NCBI RefSeq assembly: GCF_013359755.1
Contig: NZ_JABMCJ010000092.1
Location: forward strand, 124,001 to 188,000
DNA length: 64,000 nt
Source: Tardiphaga robiniae
Lineage (GTDB): Bacteria; Pseudomonadota; Alphaproteobacteria; Rhizobiales; Xanthobacteraceae
Reading direction: 5' to 3'
Shown here: positions 15,486 to 23,600 of the stretch, one piece after another
How positions within the stretch are numbered: position 1 is the first letter of the stretch
Layout of the letters: each line of letters starts with the position of its first letter
The notes under the pieces: model-generated
Database searches by the model: none
The model's input: only the letters and a program-made list of their open reading frames with translations
Told to the model about the DNA's origin: nothing
Translations under genes and position numbers: made by a program

Positions 15486-17753
15486 CTATCTCCCGAACAG
15501 TCTCTCCGTCAGCCAGCCATCCAATCCGCTCGCGGCTTCCGGCCGCACGTTCTGTTGTGGCTGCTGGCGCGCGGCGGGGTAGTTGGTCTGGGTCGGCGCC
15601 GGTGGCTGCGGGCGATAGCCGTTATAAACGGGGGCGCTTGGCACATAGCCGCGTTCCGGTGGCGCTGATGGCGACGGTGCGTTCGATCCGGGCAGCAGGC
15701 TCGACAGGGCCTGGCCGATCGGATTGGTGCTGAACGAATTCGACGGCGCCAGGCCCGGCACCGGCTGCGGCTGCAGGCCCTGATGCGCCGTCTTCATGAA
15801 GCGCGACCAGATCTCCACCGGCAACCCGCCGCCGGTCGCCTTCTTGGTCGGCGAATTGTCGTCATTGCCGAGCCAGACGCCGGTCACGAGTTGCGAGGTG
15901 TATCCGATGAACCAGGCGTCGCGGAAATCCTGGCTGGTGCCGGTCTTGCCCGCGGCCTGCCAGCCCGGCAGTTCGGCCTTCTTGGCGCTGCCGGACAGGA
16001 TGGTCTGCTGCATCATCGTGTTCATCATCGCCACGGCGCGGCCATCGATCACCTGGCTCGCGGTCTCCGCCGGCCGCGTATACAGCGTCTTCTTGCCTTC
16101 CACCGTGCGGATGCGGTTCACCACATGGGGCGACACGGCGAGGCCGCCATTGGCGAAGGGCGCATAGGCGCCGACCAGTTCGGTCATCGACACTTCCGAC
16201 GTGCCGAGCGCGATCGAGGCATTGGCCTCGAGCTTGGAGGCGATGCCCAGCCGATGCGCGGTGCGCACCACAGAGGCGGGGCCGACCTCGATGCCGAGCC
16301 GCACGGCCACCGTGTTCAGCGACATCGACAGCGCCTGGGTCAGCGTCACCGAGCCGAAATATTCGTGGGTGTAGTTCTCCGGCTTCCAGCCCTTGATGTC
16401 GATCGGCGCATCGGTGCGGATCGTCTCCGGCGTCAGCCCCGCCTCGATGGCGGTGAGATAGACGAACGGCTTGAAGCTTGATCCCGGCTGGCGCTTCGCG
16501 GTGACCGCGCGGTTGAACTGGCTTTCGCTGTAATTCCGGCCGCCGACCATGGCGCGGACCGAGCCGTCCGGCGTCATCGCCACCAGCGCGCCCTGGGTCA
16601 CGTTGAACTTCACGCTCTTGGCGGCCAGTTCGTCGATGATGGCGGCTTCTGCCACGCTCTGCAGCTTGGGATCGATGGTGGTCTCGACAATGATGCTCTC
16701 GTCGACCTGGCCGACCAAATCATCGAGTACTTCGCCGATCCAGTCGGCCACATAATTCACCGTGCCGGCGCCGACCGGCTTGACGTTGTATTGCGGCACG
16801 CCGGTCGCGCCCTTGGCCTGCGCGGCCGTGATGAATTCCGCGTCCTGCATCGCCGTCAGCACCACCTTGGCGCGCGCTTCCGCGCCTTCCGGATTGCGGT
16901 TCGGTGCCAGCCGCGACGGCGACTTCACGAGCCCCGCCAGCATCGCCGCTTCCGCCACCGTGACGTTCTTCGCCGGCTTGCCGAAATATTTCTGCGCCGC
17001 AGCTTCCACGCCGTAAGCGCCGGAACCGAAATAGACCCGGTTGAGATACAGTTCCAGGATCTCGGCCTTGGAATGCTTGCGCTCCAGCCAGAACGCCAGC
17101 TCCACTTCCTGCAGCTTGCGCGCCATGGTGCGCTCCTGTGTCAGGAACAGGTTCTTGGCGAGCTGCTGCGTCAGCGTCGAGCCGCCCTGCGACACGCCGC
17201 GATGCATCAGGTTGGTGGCTGCCGCGCGCGCGATGCCGATCGGGTCGACGCCGTAATGCGAATAGAACCGCCGGTCCTCGATGGCGATGAAGGCCTTCGG
17301 CAGATAGGGCGGCAGATCCTTCAGCGACACATTGGCGCCGGCCTGTTCGCCGCGCGTCGCCAGCACCGTGCCGTCCATGCCGACGATCTGGATCGTCGGC
17401 GGGCGCTTGGGAATTTCCAGCGACTGGATCGGCGGCAGATGCGCGCCGACATAGATCACGACGCCGACAATGGCGATCGCCGCCCACAGGCCGAGCACCG
17501 CGCCCCAGTAGAACAGCCGCTTGACGCCCTTGCCGAAACCGCCGCTGCGCGCCTTGCTCGAAGTTCTGGATTTGCGCGGCTTGTCGCCGCCACTATTGGA
17601 CTCGCGTTTCGGCGCCTGTTTGGGAGTCTTCTTGGGCCGATCATCGCCGCCGCCGGGCACGCGATCATCCGCCGTGAGGCGCAGATCGGACAGCGCCGCG
17701 CCGATCCCGAAGGTCGGCTCCTTGCGCCCGCTCTTTTTCTTGCCCCACGCCAT
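15486..17753 (-). CDS. Class A penicillin-binding protein 1A family
   Basis: 755 residues. A basic disordered N-terminus (Lys/Arg/Ser rich) precedes one membrane anchor (VLGLWAAIAIVGVVIYVGA). The glycosyltransferase domain has EDRRFYSHYGVDP, GGSTLTQQLAKNLFL and ILELYLNRVYFGSGAYG. The transpeptidase domain has the serine motif PGSSFKPF, SMSLN and KTGTSQDFRDAWFIGYT. The tail is a Pro/Gln-rich, low-complexity region of about 90 residues. It polymerises and crosslinks peptidoglycan in the periplasm. Start: the ATG at 17753 (MAWGKKKSGRK) is preferred over a GTG at 17771. It appears to be a single-gene unit. Confidence 0.93.
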   Translation of the reverse strand: MAWGKKKSGRKEPTFGIGAALSDLRLTADDRVPGGGDDRPKKTPKQAPKRESNSGGDKPRKSRTSSKARSGGFGKGVKRLFYWGAVLGLWAAIAIVGVVIYVGAHLPPIQSLEIPKRPPTIQIVGMDGTVLATRGEQAGANVSLKDLPPYLPKAFIAIEDRRFYSHYGVDPIGIARAAATNLMHRGVSQGGSTLTQQLAKNLFLTQERTMARKLQEVELAFWLERKHSKAEILELYLNRVYFGSGAYGVEAAAQKYFGKPAKNVTVAEAAMLAGLVKSPSRLAPNRNPEGAEARAKVVLTAMQDAEFITAAQAKGATGVPQYNVKPVGAGTVNYVADWIGEVLDDLVGQVDESIIVETTIDPKLQSVAEAAIIDELAAKSVKFNVTQGALVAMTPDGSVRAMVGGRNYSESQFNRAVTAKRQPGSSFKPFVYLTAIEAGLTPETIRTDAPIDIKGWKPENYTHEYFGSVTLTQALSMSLNTVAVRLGIEVGPASVVRTAHRLGIASKLEANASIALGTSEVSMTELVGAYAPFANGGLAVSPHVVNRIRTVEGKKTLYTRPAETASQVIDGRAVAMMNTMMQQTILSGSAKKAELPGWQAAGKTGTSQDFRDAWFIGYTSQLVTGVWLGNDDNSPTKKATGGGLPVEIWSRFMKTAHQGLQPQPVPGLAPSNSFSTNPIGQALSSLLPGSNAPSPSAPPERGYVPSAPVYNGYRPQPPAPTQTNYPAARQQPQQNVRPEAASGLDGWLTERLFGR

Positions 17754-17851
17754 ACGCAAACACCACGCCACCCGATACCGCGGAGCCTAGCCGCCGCGGT
17801 TTAAGGGGCGGTTACGCAGAAGTTAACGTAAGGGAAACGCGGTTCCATTCT

Positions 17852-18083
17852 CACCTCTCCCCGCGCTTTGCGGGGAGAGGTCGAAAGCTTCGCGCAGCGA
17901 AGGTTTCGGGTGAGGGGCCATGCACGATGCGCAACAGATGCGCGGTCTTCGCGGGTCGTTCTGTACGAAGAGCGTTGCCGATCCGAGAGTGATCCCTCGC
18001 GGAGACCTTGTGCCACGCCCCTCACCCGGAGTCGTCGCTTCGCGCCGTCTCCGACCTCTCCCCGCAAAGAGCGGGGCGAGGTT
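17852..18083. repeat. Composite palindromic intergenic repeat, copy A
   Basis: It begins with a hairpin (CCTCTCCCCGC gctt GCGGGGAGAGG), then GGGTGAGGGGCCATGCAC at about 17908; an inverted, slightly diverged version (GTGCCACGCCCCTCACCC) is at about 18010, and a second CTCTCCCCGC hairpin closes it. Between the inner inverted repeats lies GCCGATCCGAG. The same order of parts occurs at 22824-23042, so these are members of one dispersed family, MITE-like in structure. Confidence 0.75.
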
Positions 18084-18600
18084 AAGAGGACCCGCCTCGC
18101 ACGGTCACGCACCGTTTCAACTGTCAAACAGCCACGTTCTGAAAAAGGGAAATCTCATCACCGCCCACGCGCCGTCCGTATCGCGCTCGTGGCGCAAAGC
18201 GGGTGGATCGGTTTTCCCCCTCGACAAATGAGGGGGATGACGCGCCGAAAGGCGCAACTTGGTCGTTCTCGCGTGTCGCTCCGGCCTTGCGAAGGCCCTT
18301 GCGATCCGCGCATCGCCTTTCGGCGCGCCATCGCGGCTTTTCTGTTCGAGGGACCGTGCTTCCGGGTATTGGGCAGGACTAATGAAAGTCCTTCGTTCCG
18401 GACAGGCTTTCGCCTGCCTTCACCCGCACCCGTCCAGCCGTTTCCGGCAGAGCCCCGTAGTGGGCCCGGACGGTGACCCCCGACCTCCCGAGTGCGTGCT
18501 TGCGAGGCACGTCCGCAGGCGCCGCATCCCAACTCCACTTCGAAAGCGCCCTCGAGAAGCGCCCCTCGTGAGTAGGACGAAGAGGAATATAGTCTAGCTT
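18084..18600. other. GC-rich gene-free block upstream of the ParA cassette
   Basis: No supported gene is present although several frames are open for about 100 codons on both strands; these give Arg/Pro-rich products without domains. Several small hairpins occur, such as CCCCCTCgacaaatGAGGGGG near 18217-18235. The block stops abruptly at about 18590, where the sequence becomes AT-rich. The text looks like a repeated non-coding sequence of Bradyrhizobiaceae, a recollection that must be checked by search. Confidence 0.45.
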
Positions 18601-18741
18601 GCTTGGCTTTCAACCTTAAGATGGATAAATCCGACTCTCATGGTAACAGGTTGTAATCGCCCTTTCGCTGTATGTGAGAGTTGGTGCAACTTGAATAGAC
18701 GCGCAGGTTTAGCGCAAAGAAACATTTTTGATGGGGGAAAT

Positions 18742-19614
18742 ATGGGAAGCGTAATCACAATAATGAACATGAAAGGAGGAGTAGGAAAAACGACTATTGC
18801 TGCTCACCTTGCTGGAATTTTAGCGCGTTATGCAATGGGAGGTAAGCCAAGAAAAGTTCTCGTAATAGATTATGATCCTCAGTTTAATCTTTCGCAGGCT
18901 TTCCTCCCAGCGAAAATATACTTCGCTCTAGAGAAAGCCAGAAAAACGACGTTGTCGATCTTGCTTGATGATGACGTAAATCTGAATCCGTACCAATTAC
19001 AGGTTTCGGGAAATCACACCCCTCCCAGTGTTGGAAGTATAGTAACGCGGGTGTTTGGGACGCACGGAAACAAAAGCTTCCTAGATATTTTACCGTCAAC
19101 TTTGGATCTCATGTACGTTGCTCTCGGCCAAGGGGCTGCGCAGACCGCGCCCTTCGAGGAACGTTTTGAAAAATTTATCGACGAGGCGAAGTCGATATAT
19201 GACGTAGTCCTTATTGATTGTCACCCAGCTGGGTCGCTCTTTACAAAGACTTCCTTGAGGAACTCAGATCACGTGGTAATTCCGGTCGTGCCCCAGCAGT
19301 ACGCACTACGTGGAATTGGTCTGATGTTGAATTTCATTAAGTCTAAGAAAACAGGTGCGAGTTCGACAACGCCTCATATTCTATTCAATCTTACTTCGAG
19401 AGTAAAAATCTCAGCTCAGGAAACAGCTATTCGGGCAAACGCTGAGTTTTCGGATCTCTGCATGGTCAACACGCTGAAGAAGTACAAGGGGCTATCTGAG
19501 CCAGAAGGTGGGAAGGGATTTGTTTGGTCGAGCAAAAAGCCCTACAGCACCGAGGCGTTTACGAATCTTCTGAAGATTGGCCGAGAGCTTTTGGAGCGGA
19601 CTGGAGTGAAATGA
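18742..19614 (+). CDS. ParA-family P-loop ATPase of the AT-rich cassette
   Basis: 290 residues from the ATG at 18742, preceded by GGGGGAAAT. It has the deviant Walker A KGGVGKTTIAAHL, the A' box VIDYDPQFNLSQAF and the B-like DVVLIDCHPAGSLF, all typical of ParA/Soj/MinD ATPases. The region after A' (residues 45-110) is unlike chromosomal ParA and includes an insert. No ParB or parS is visible. Codon use and composition differ strongly from the neighbours (23 G+C in 60 bases at 18841-18900). The stop overlaps the next gene by four bases (ATGA), so the three genes form one operon. It may belong to a plasmid or phage remnant or to a defence-like module. Confidence 0.9.
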   Translation: MGSVITIMNMKGGVGKTTIAAHLAGILARYAMGGKPRKVLVIDYDPQFNLSQAFLPAKIYFALEKARKTTLSILLDDDVNLNPYQLQVSGNHTPPSVGSIVTRVFGTHGNKSFLDILPSTLDLMYVALGQGAAQTAPFEERFEKFIDEAKSIYDVVLIDCHPAGSLFTKTSLRNSDHVVIPVVPQQYALRGIGLMLNFIKSKKTGASSTTPHILFNLTSRVKISAQETAIRANAEFSDLCMVNTLKKYKGLSEPEGGKGFVWSSKKPYSTEAFTNLLKIGRELLERTGVK

Positions 19615-20057
19615 TGAATACGAAAGCGCGTCAACGAACGATTCGAAACTTTATAGCCTCTATGCTGATGTCGGATTTGAATCGATCAGAATTGCGCCAA
19701 GTTGCGGATGATCTTCAGCACGGTGAACTGGCGTTTGAGCTCGCTACATTGGTGAGAGAGGCTTCCGAAATGCTCAAAGAATCTCCGGCCGATCTGCGGC
19801 CCGATAGGACACTTGCGCGTCTCAAGGATAATATACTTGAAATGGTCACCAAGCAGAAAATTACAAGAAAGAATTTAGGTGACGTCATCCTGCTCGCCGC
19901 ACCGAGATTGAAAAAACTTGTCGCGGTGGCATCAACTACAAGGGGGCTTCTCAATAAATTCCTGGATGCCGCAAATGAGCAGGAGATAGCGCGTCTCGGG
20001 AATATCCTGAATGGAGAATTCCAGGATGCGTATCTAAAAGGTATCGTTGGCCGTTAG
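19611..20057 (+). CDS. Small helical cassette protein, second gene
   Basis: 148 residues, almost entirely alpha-helical and without membrane segments. It starts at the ATG at 19611 inside the ParA stop (ATGATGA), a clear sign of translational coupling. Segments include LMSDLNRSELRQVADDLQHG, EMVTKQKITRKNLGDVILLA and a terminal EFQDAYLKGIVGR. The middle LKDNILEMVTKQKITRKNLG could form a helix-turn-helix-like unit, but this is only suggestive. No family recognised. Its AT-rich composition is shared with both neighbours. Likely partner of the ParA-like ATPase. Confidence 0.8.
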   Translation: MMNTKARQRTIRNFIASMLMSDLNRSELRQVADDLQHGELAFELATLVREASEMLKESPADLRPDRTLARLKDNILEMVTKQKITRKNLGDVILLAAPRLKKLVAVASTTRGLLNKFLDAANEQEIARLGNILNGEFQDAYLKGIVGR

Positions 20058-20069
20058 TGGAAAGCAATC

Positions 20070-20774
20070 ATGCCTATTGCTAAGTTAAGTGCAGCGTTAA
20101 CTGCGGTCGATTGGGCTGGCAATGTGGCTTCGTTTTTGGGGCAGTCGCAAGCTAAGGATCTGGCCGAAGCCAATCTCCGAATGGCTATTTGGGCAAAGCA
20201 ACTAGAGACAGTGGACAAGGGGAATCCTGCTCTGTGCTTCGTTCGAGAGATGCAAATTGAAGGCCAGTATGTGGCGACGCTCATCGCGCTTTCTTTGTAC
20301 AAGCCTGCTGCAAGTTCGATGAGGGCGATGTTGGAGACGGCATTGTACTATACATTTTTTCGTACTCATCTTTCTGAGCTTGAGACGTTAGTCCGAGACG
20401 ATGATTACTATATAAGTAAAAAATACATCTTGGAGTATCATAAGAAGCATACCCCTGACTTCTCTACGTTTCAGAATAAGCTTGGTGTGGTAGATCGCCT
20501 TGATAAATGGTACAGTAAGGTTTCAGCCGTTATACATGGCCAGATACCGGGGGCTTGGGTTGAGCACAAGTCGCTTGCCGAAATAGCGCCTATAGCCGCT
20601 ACTCAAAATCTAGTTGTAGATGCCTTCAAAGAAGGCGAAGAATTGGTCCATAGGTTTTTTCTATGCACCGTAGCGCAAACTCATTGGCACTCGTTCTCAA
20701 CTACAGCAAAGCAAAAGTTTCTGCATGGCCTTACTGGTGAGGTTAAGACCCTCCTTGATTTGGATGCGGCTTGA
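20070..20774 (+). CDS. Helical cassette protein, DUF5677/HEPN-like hint
   Basis: 234 residues, 12 bases after the preceding gene. It is mainly helical. The layout recalls DUF5677-type proteins, which resemble the HEPN fold: a central SSMRAMLETALYYTFFRTH helix, a linker of charged and aromatic residues, and KWYSKVSAVIHGQIPG carrying an S-x-x-[VI]-H-G element. The canonical HEPN R-x4-6-H nuclease motif is not clearly present, so RNase activity is not claimed. Very AT-rich (18 G+C in 60 bases at 20401-20460). It is the last gene of the cassette; GC-rich chromosomal sequence resumes just after its stop. Confidence 0.75.
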   Translation: MPIAKLSAALTAVDWAGNVASFLGQSQAKDLAEANLRMAIWAKQLETVDKGNPALCFVREMQIEGQYVATLIALSLYKPAASSMRAMLETALYYTFFRTHLSELETLVRDDDYYISKKYILEYHKKHTPDFSTFQNKLGVVDRLDKWYSKVSAVIHGQIPGAWVEHKSLAEIAPIAATQNLVVDAFKEGEELVHRFFLCTVAQTHWHSFSTTAKQKFLHGLTGEVKTLLDLDAA

Positions 20775-20921
20775 AAGGAACGCGCTGATTTGAGTGACAC
20801 GCCCAGCCCTCTTGATCTCGATCTCGCCTTATTCCTTTCACGGCGCTGCCGCTTCCTCATCAGACCTTCCGCACACTTCCCCGCTATTACTTCGCTCCTT
20901 CCCAACCGGAAAGGACCAACC

Positions 20922-21284
20922 ATGCGCATTATGACAGCGACGGCCCTCGCGGCAGTTCTCTCGCTCGGCACGCCGGGTTTCGTGCTCGCACAGGGAGCCG
21001 CGACCCAGGCCGAAAAAGCGCCGGCCAAATCCGGCGAGCGGACCAGTGCTAAGATTTCCAGCATACAGGTGGTGGATGTGAAGCAATTGCCGGAGGCGGT
21101 GAAGAAGCAGGTCGAGGAGGTCGTGTCGAAATCCAGCGAGGAGGATCTGAAGGCGCTGCGCGCCTCGATCGATGCCTCGCCGGCGGCCGCCAATGCGCTC
21201 AAGGAAAAGGGCATCAGTTCGGCGCAGGTGGTGGCGATCAATATCGCCGATGGTGTGCTGACGATGTTCGCGAAGACGGCGTAG
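20922..21284 (+). CDS. Secreted or periplasmic hypothetical protein, 120 aa
   Basis: The ATG at 20922 follows AAAGGA and gives a clean signal peptide (MRIMTATALAAVLSLGTPGF, with cleavage near VLAQG). The mature part is about 95 residues, charged, with IQVVDVKQLPEAVKKQVEEV, then a helical segment ending in NALKEKGISSAQVVAINIAD. No catalytic motif and no known domain. The frame is open much further upstream, but that part lacks coding character. GC content is chromosomal, so this gene lies outside the AT-rich cassette. Confidence 0.7.
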   Translation: MRIMTATALAAVLSLGTPGFVLAQGAATQAEKAPAKSGERTSAKISSIQVVDVKQLPEAVKKQVEEVVSKSSEEDLKALRASIDASPAAANALKEKGISSAQVVAINIADGVLTMFAKTA

Positions 21285-21337
21285 GATCGCGATGCGGTGT
21301 TTGCGCCAGACGCCTCTGCCACACGCACCAAACTTTC

Positions 21338-21424
21338 GTCATGGCCGGGCTTGTCCCGGCCATCCACGTCTTATGTGCGCTGTGCCCAAGATGTGGATGC
21401 CCGGCACAAGGCCGGGCATGACGG
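21338..21424. repeat. CATGGCCGGG-type palindromic repeat
   Basis: CATGGCCGGGcttgtCCCGGCCAT is followed by CACGTCTTATG and then ATGCCCGGCacaaggCCGGGCAT. The same two hairpins recur in the opposite orientation at 45735-45818. Located between two genes and probably transcribed as an RNA hairpin. Confidence 0.7.
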
Positions 21425-21451
21425 CGTTTCTGATACTTATGACGGCGTGTG

Positions 21452-22705
21452 CTAACCCGCCGAGTCATCCTCGATGATCGGGCCGAACAGTTCCCAGCGC
21501 TCGCCGTTGAAGCGCTGCATCTGCAACTGCTTGTTGACGCGGTAGTCGGTAGGTGAGGTGGAGAGGCTCATGCCGGGCAGGCCGAGATCGGTCTTGAAGC
21601 CCGAAATGCTGCTGGCCTGCTTCATCACATTGGCGCGGGTGAGATCGTCGCCGCAGCGCTTCAGCACTTCCACCATCAGCTGGGCATTTCCGTAGCCATA
21701 GGTGTTGAAGTTCGAGTTCTTGTCGCCGTCGGGATAATATTTGTCCATGAAGGCCATGTAGCGCTTCATGCCCTCGTCGTCCTTCCACTGCGGGTCCAGC
21801 GGGTCCTTGCCGTAATTGGTCGAGATGAGGCCCTTGGAATTGTCGAGCCCCGCAGGCACCAGCACGGCGCCGACCGATGTCGCATTGATGTCGACGATGT
21901 GGACCGGCTTCCAGCCGAGATCAGCGACCTTCTTGATCGCCTGGGCGGCGAATTTCGGCGTCGAGGCGTTGAACAGCAGGTCGGCGCCAGAGGACTTCAG
22001 CTTGACGATCTGCGAGTCGATGGTCGGGTCGGCCAGTTCATAGGACGCCTCCGAGACGATCATCGACGCGGCCTTGTCGCCGAGTCCGGCTTTCATGCCG
22101 GTGAGATAGTCGCGTCCGAGATCGTCATTCTGCCAGAGGATCGCGATCTTGGCGGTCGGATGGTTCTTCAGGATGTATTTGGCGTAGATCCGGCCTTCGG
22201 TCTGGTAGTTGGGATTGTAGCCCATGGTCCAGGGGAAGTTCTTCGGATCGGTGAAGCGCGTGGCGCCGGTGGCGGCGAACAGTTGCGGCACCTGCTTCTG
22301 GTTCAGATATTTCTGCACGCCTGCATTGGACGGCGTGCCGATGATCTGGAAGGTCAGCAGGACTTCATCGGACTCCACCAGTTTGCGCACCTGTTCCACG
22401 GCCTTGGGCGGCGAATAGGCGTCGTCATACTGGATCAGGTTGATCTTGCGGCCGTTGACGCCGCCCTGGTCGTTGACCATCTTGAAATAAGCGAGCTGCG
22501 TCTTGGCGATCGACGAATAGGCCGAAGCGGGGCCTGAGAACGGCACGGTCTGGCCGATCTTGATCTCGGTGTCGGTGGCGCCGGGATCGTATTTCTTCTG
22601 CGCGGATGCCGGATTGATAGCGGCGGATGTGGCCGTGAGCGCAATCGCCGCCATCCCGAAGAATTTGGCCGATGTGGCGAAGCGATGAAGAAGCGAAGTT
22701 CTCAT
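21452..22705 (-). CDS. ABC transporter substrate-binding protein, LivK-like
   Basis: 417 residues from the ATG at 22705, which has GGGAGG eight bases upstream. A signal peptide (FFGMAAIALTATSAAINPASA) is followed by a Peripla_BP_6 fold: TDTEIKIGQTVPFSGPASAY, FKMVNDQGGVNGRKINLIQY and the late NAQLMVEVLKRCGDDLTR. This is the receptor family for branched-chain amino acids, amides and urea, and in Bradyrhizobiaceae often for aromatic acids. No LivHMGF genes are adjacent, so the transport partner is elsewhere and the ligand is unknown. Confidence 0.9.
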   Translation of the reverse strand: MRTSLLHRFATSAKFFGMAAIALTATSAAINPASAQKKYDPGATDTEIKIGQTVPFSGPASAYSSIAKTQLAYFKMVNDQGGVNGRKINLIQYDDAYSPPKAVEQVRKLVESDEVLLTFQIIGTPSNAGVQKYLNQKQVPQLFAATGATRFTDPKNFPWTMGYNPNYQTEGRIYAKYILKNHPTAKIAILWQNDDLGRDYLTGMKAGLGDKAASMIVSEASYELADPTIDSQIVKLKSSGADLLFNASTPKFAAQAIKKVADLGWKPVHIVDINATSVGAVLVPAGLDNSKGLISTNYGKDPLDPQWKDDEGMKRYMAFMDKYYPDGDKNSNFNTYGYGNAQLMVEVLKRCGDDLTRANVMKQASSISGFKTDLGLPGMSLSTSPTDYRVNKQLQMQRFNGERWELFGPIIEDDSAG

Positions 22706-22823
22706 GTCGTTGCCTCCCTGATGATATGTCACTCGACAGTCGTTCCCGTGCGGGCGCCGTCGTTATCGGGGAGTGTGAGGCAAGGATTTCGCGTTGGCAA
22801 GGCGAGGAGATGGGCACTTTCCT

Positions 22824-23042
22824 TAACCTCTCCCCGCTCCCGGCGAAGCGAAGCTTCGCTAGGTGGGAGAGGTCGCCGCGCCTTCGCGGCGGGTGAGGGG
22901 CCATGCACACGGGTTGACCCTAACTCCGTCGGTGCGGGTCAGTGAGCCGCTGCGCAGTTTGTGCGATCCGAGGGCGAGGGTTTGTCGCGGCTGCGTGCCA
23001 TGCCCCTCATCCCACCCTTCTCCCCGCAAGCGGGGAGAAGGA
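22824..23042. repeat. Composite palindromic intergenic repeat, copy B
   Basis: Same arrangement as at 17852-18083 and in the same orientation: CCTCTCCCC hairpin, GGGTGAGGGGCCATGCAC at 22891, GCGATCCGAG in the middle, inverted GTGCCATGCCCCTCA at 22995, and a final TTCTCCCCGC aag CGGGGAGAA hairpin. It fills most of the gap of about 355 bases between the LivK-like gene and the DUF1304 gene; nothing else is seen in that gap. Confidence 0.75.
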
Positions 23043-23060
23043 GACGCGCGGCGCTCCGGG

Positions 23061-23426
23061 CTAACTTGCCAGCCACAACACGATCAGCGCCAGCGCTGCC
23101 GGCGCGGCCTGCACATAAAGAATGCGCTTGCTCACCGTCGCTGCTCCATAGGCGCCGGCGACGATTACACAGAGCAGAAAGAACGCCTTGATCTGGAATG
23201 CGAAGGCGGGCGCGGAATGCAGCAGGCCCCAGATCAGACCGGCAGCGAGGAAGCCGTTATAGAGGCCCTGATTGGCCGCGAGCACCGCGGTGATCTCGGC
23301 CTTCTCGGGCGTGTTCCTGAAGGTCTTCAGGCCCTGCGGCTTCTGCCAGAGAAACATTTCCAGCACGAGAAAATAGATGTGCAGCGCCGCGACCAGCGCG
23401 GTCAAAAGATTACCGATGAAGTTCAT
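23061..23426 (-). CDS. DUF1304 small membrane protein
   Basis: 121 residues with four hydrophobic helices (start LLTALVAALHIYFLVLEM, then LAANQGLYNGFLAAGLIWGL). This fits DUF1304 in size and in the LHIYFLVLEMFLW and NQGLYNGFLAAGL motifs. The family has no proven role. The ATG at 23426 is preferred; an ATG at 23453 lies within the neighbouring palindromic repeat. It is transcribed alone, with repeats on both sides. Confidence 0.88.
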   Translation of the reverse strand: MNFIGNLLTALVAALHIYFLVLEMFLWQKPQGLKTFRNTPEKAEITAVLAANQGLYNGFLAAGLIWGLLHSAPAFAFQIKAFFLLCVIVAGAYGAATVSKRILYVQAAPAALALIVLWLAS

Positions 23427-23451
23427 GATGAGGCCCCATAAAAAAGCTGTC

Positions 23452-23594
23452 ATTCCGGGGCGGGCCGGCGCCGAAGGCGACGGGACCGAACCCGGAATCT
23501 CAATGTGTTCGTACTATATCGGGATTCCCCACCACTCCCATTGGAGTGGCTGAGGTTCGCCCGCAGCTAACGCTGCGTTCGCCCCGGAATGACG
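23452..23594. repeat. CATTCCGGG-type palindromic repeat
   Basis: Starts with CATTCCGGGGCGGGCCGG and ends with CCCCGGAATGACGC. The inner parts include ACCCGGAATCTC, ATATCGGGATTCC and CGCAGCTAACGCTGCG. A diverged copy with the same order is at 27168-27288. It separates the DUF1304 gene from the GGDEF-EAL gene. Confidence 0.7.
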
Positions 23595-23600
23595 CGTGAA

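Noticed and set aside
15783-16481. 232-aa plus-strand frame antisense to the PBP gene
   Set aside because: No domain, Arg-rich, covered entirely by the well-supported PBP1A gene.
18158-18613. 151-aa and other frames between the PBP gene and the ParA cassette
   Set aside because: Arg/Pro/Gly-rich, no ribosome binding site, no domain; frames are open on both strands, which suggests GC-rich non-coding DNA.
17772-18741. Possible tRNA, tmRNA, RNase P or SRP RNA in the large gap
   Set aside because: No cloverleaf, CCA end, or conserved motif of these RNAs could be found by reading either strand.
18742-19614. ParA gene read as a chromosomal partition gene
   Set aside because: No ParB or parS in the neighbourhood, atypical insert after the A' box, and foreign composition.
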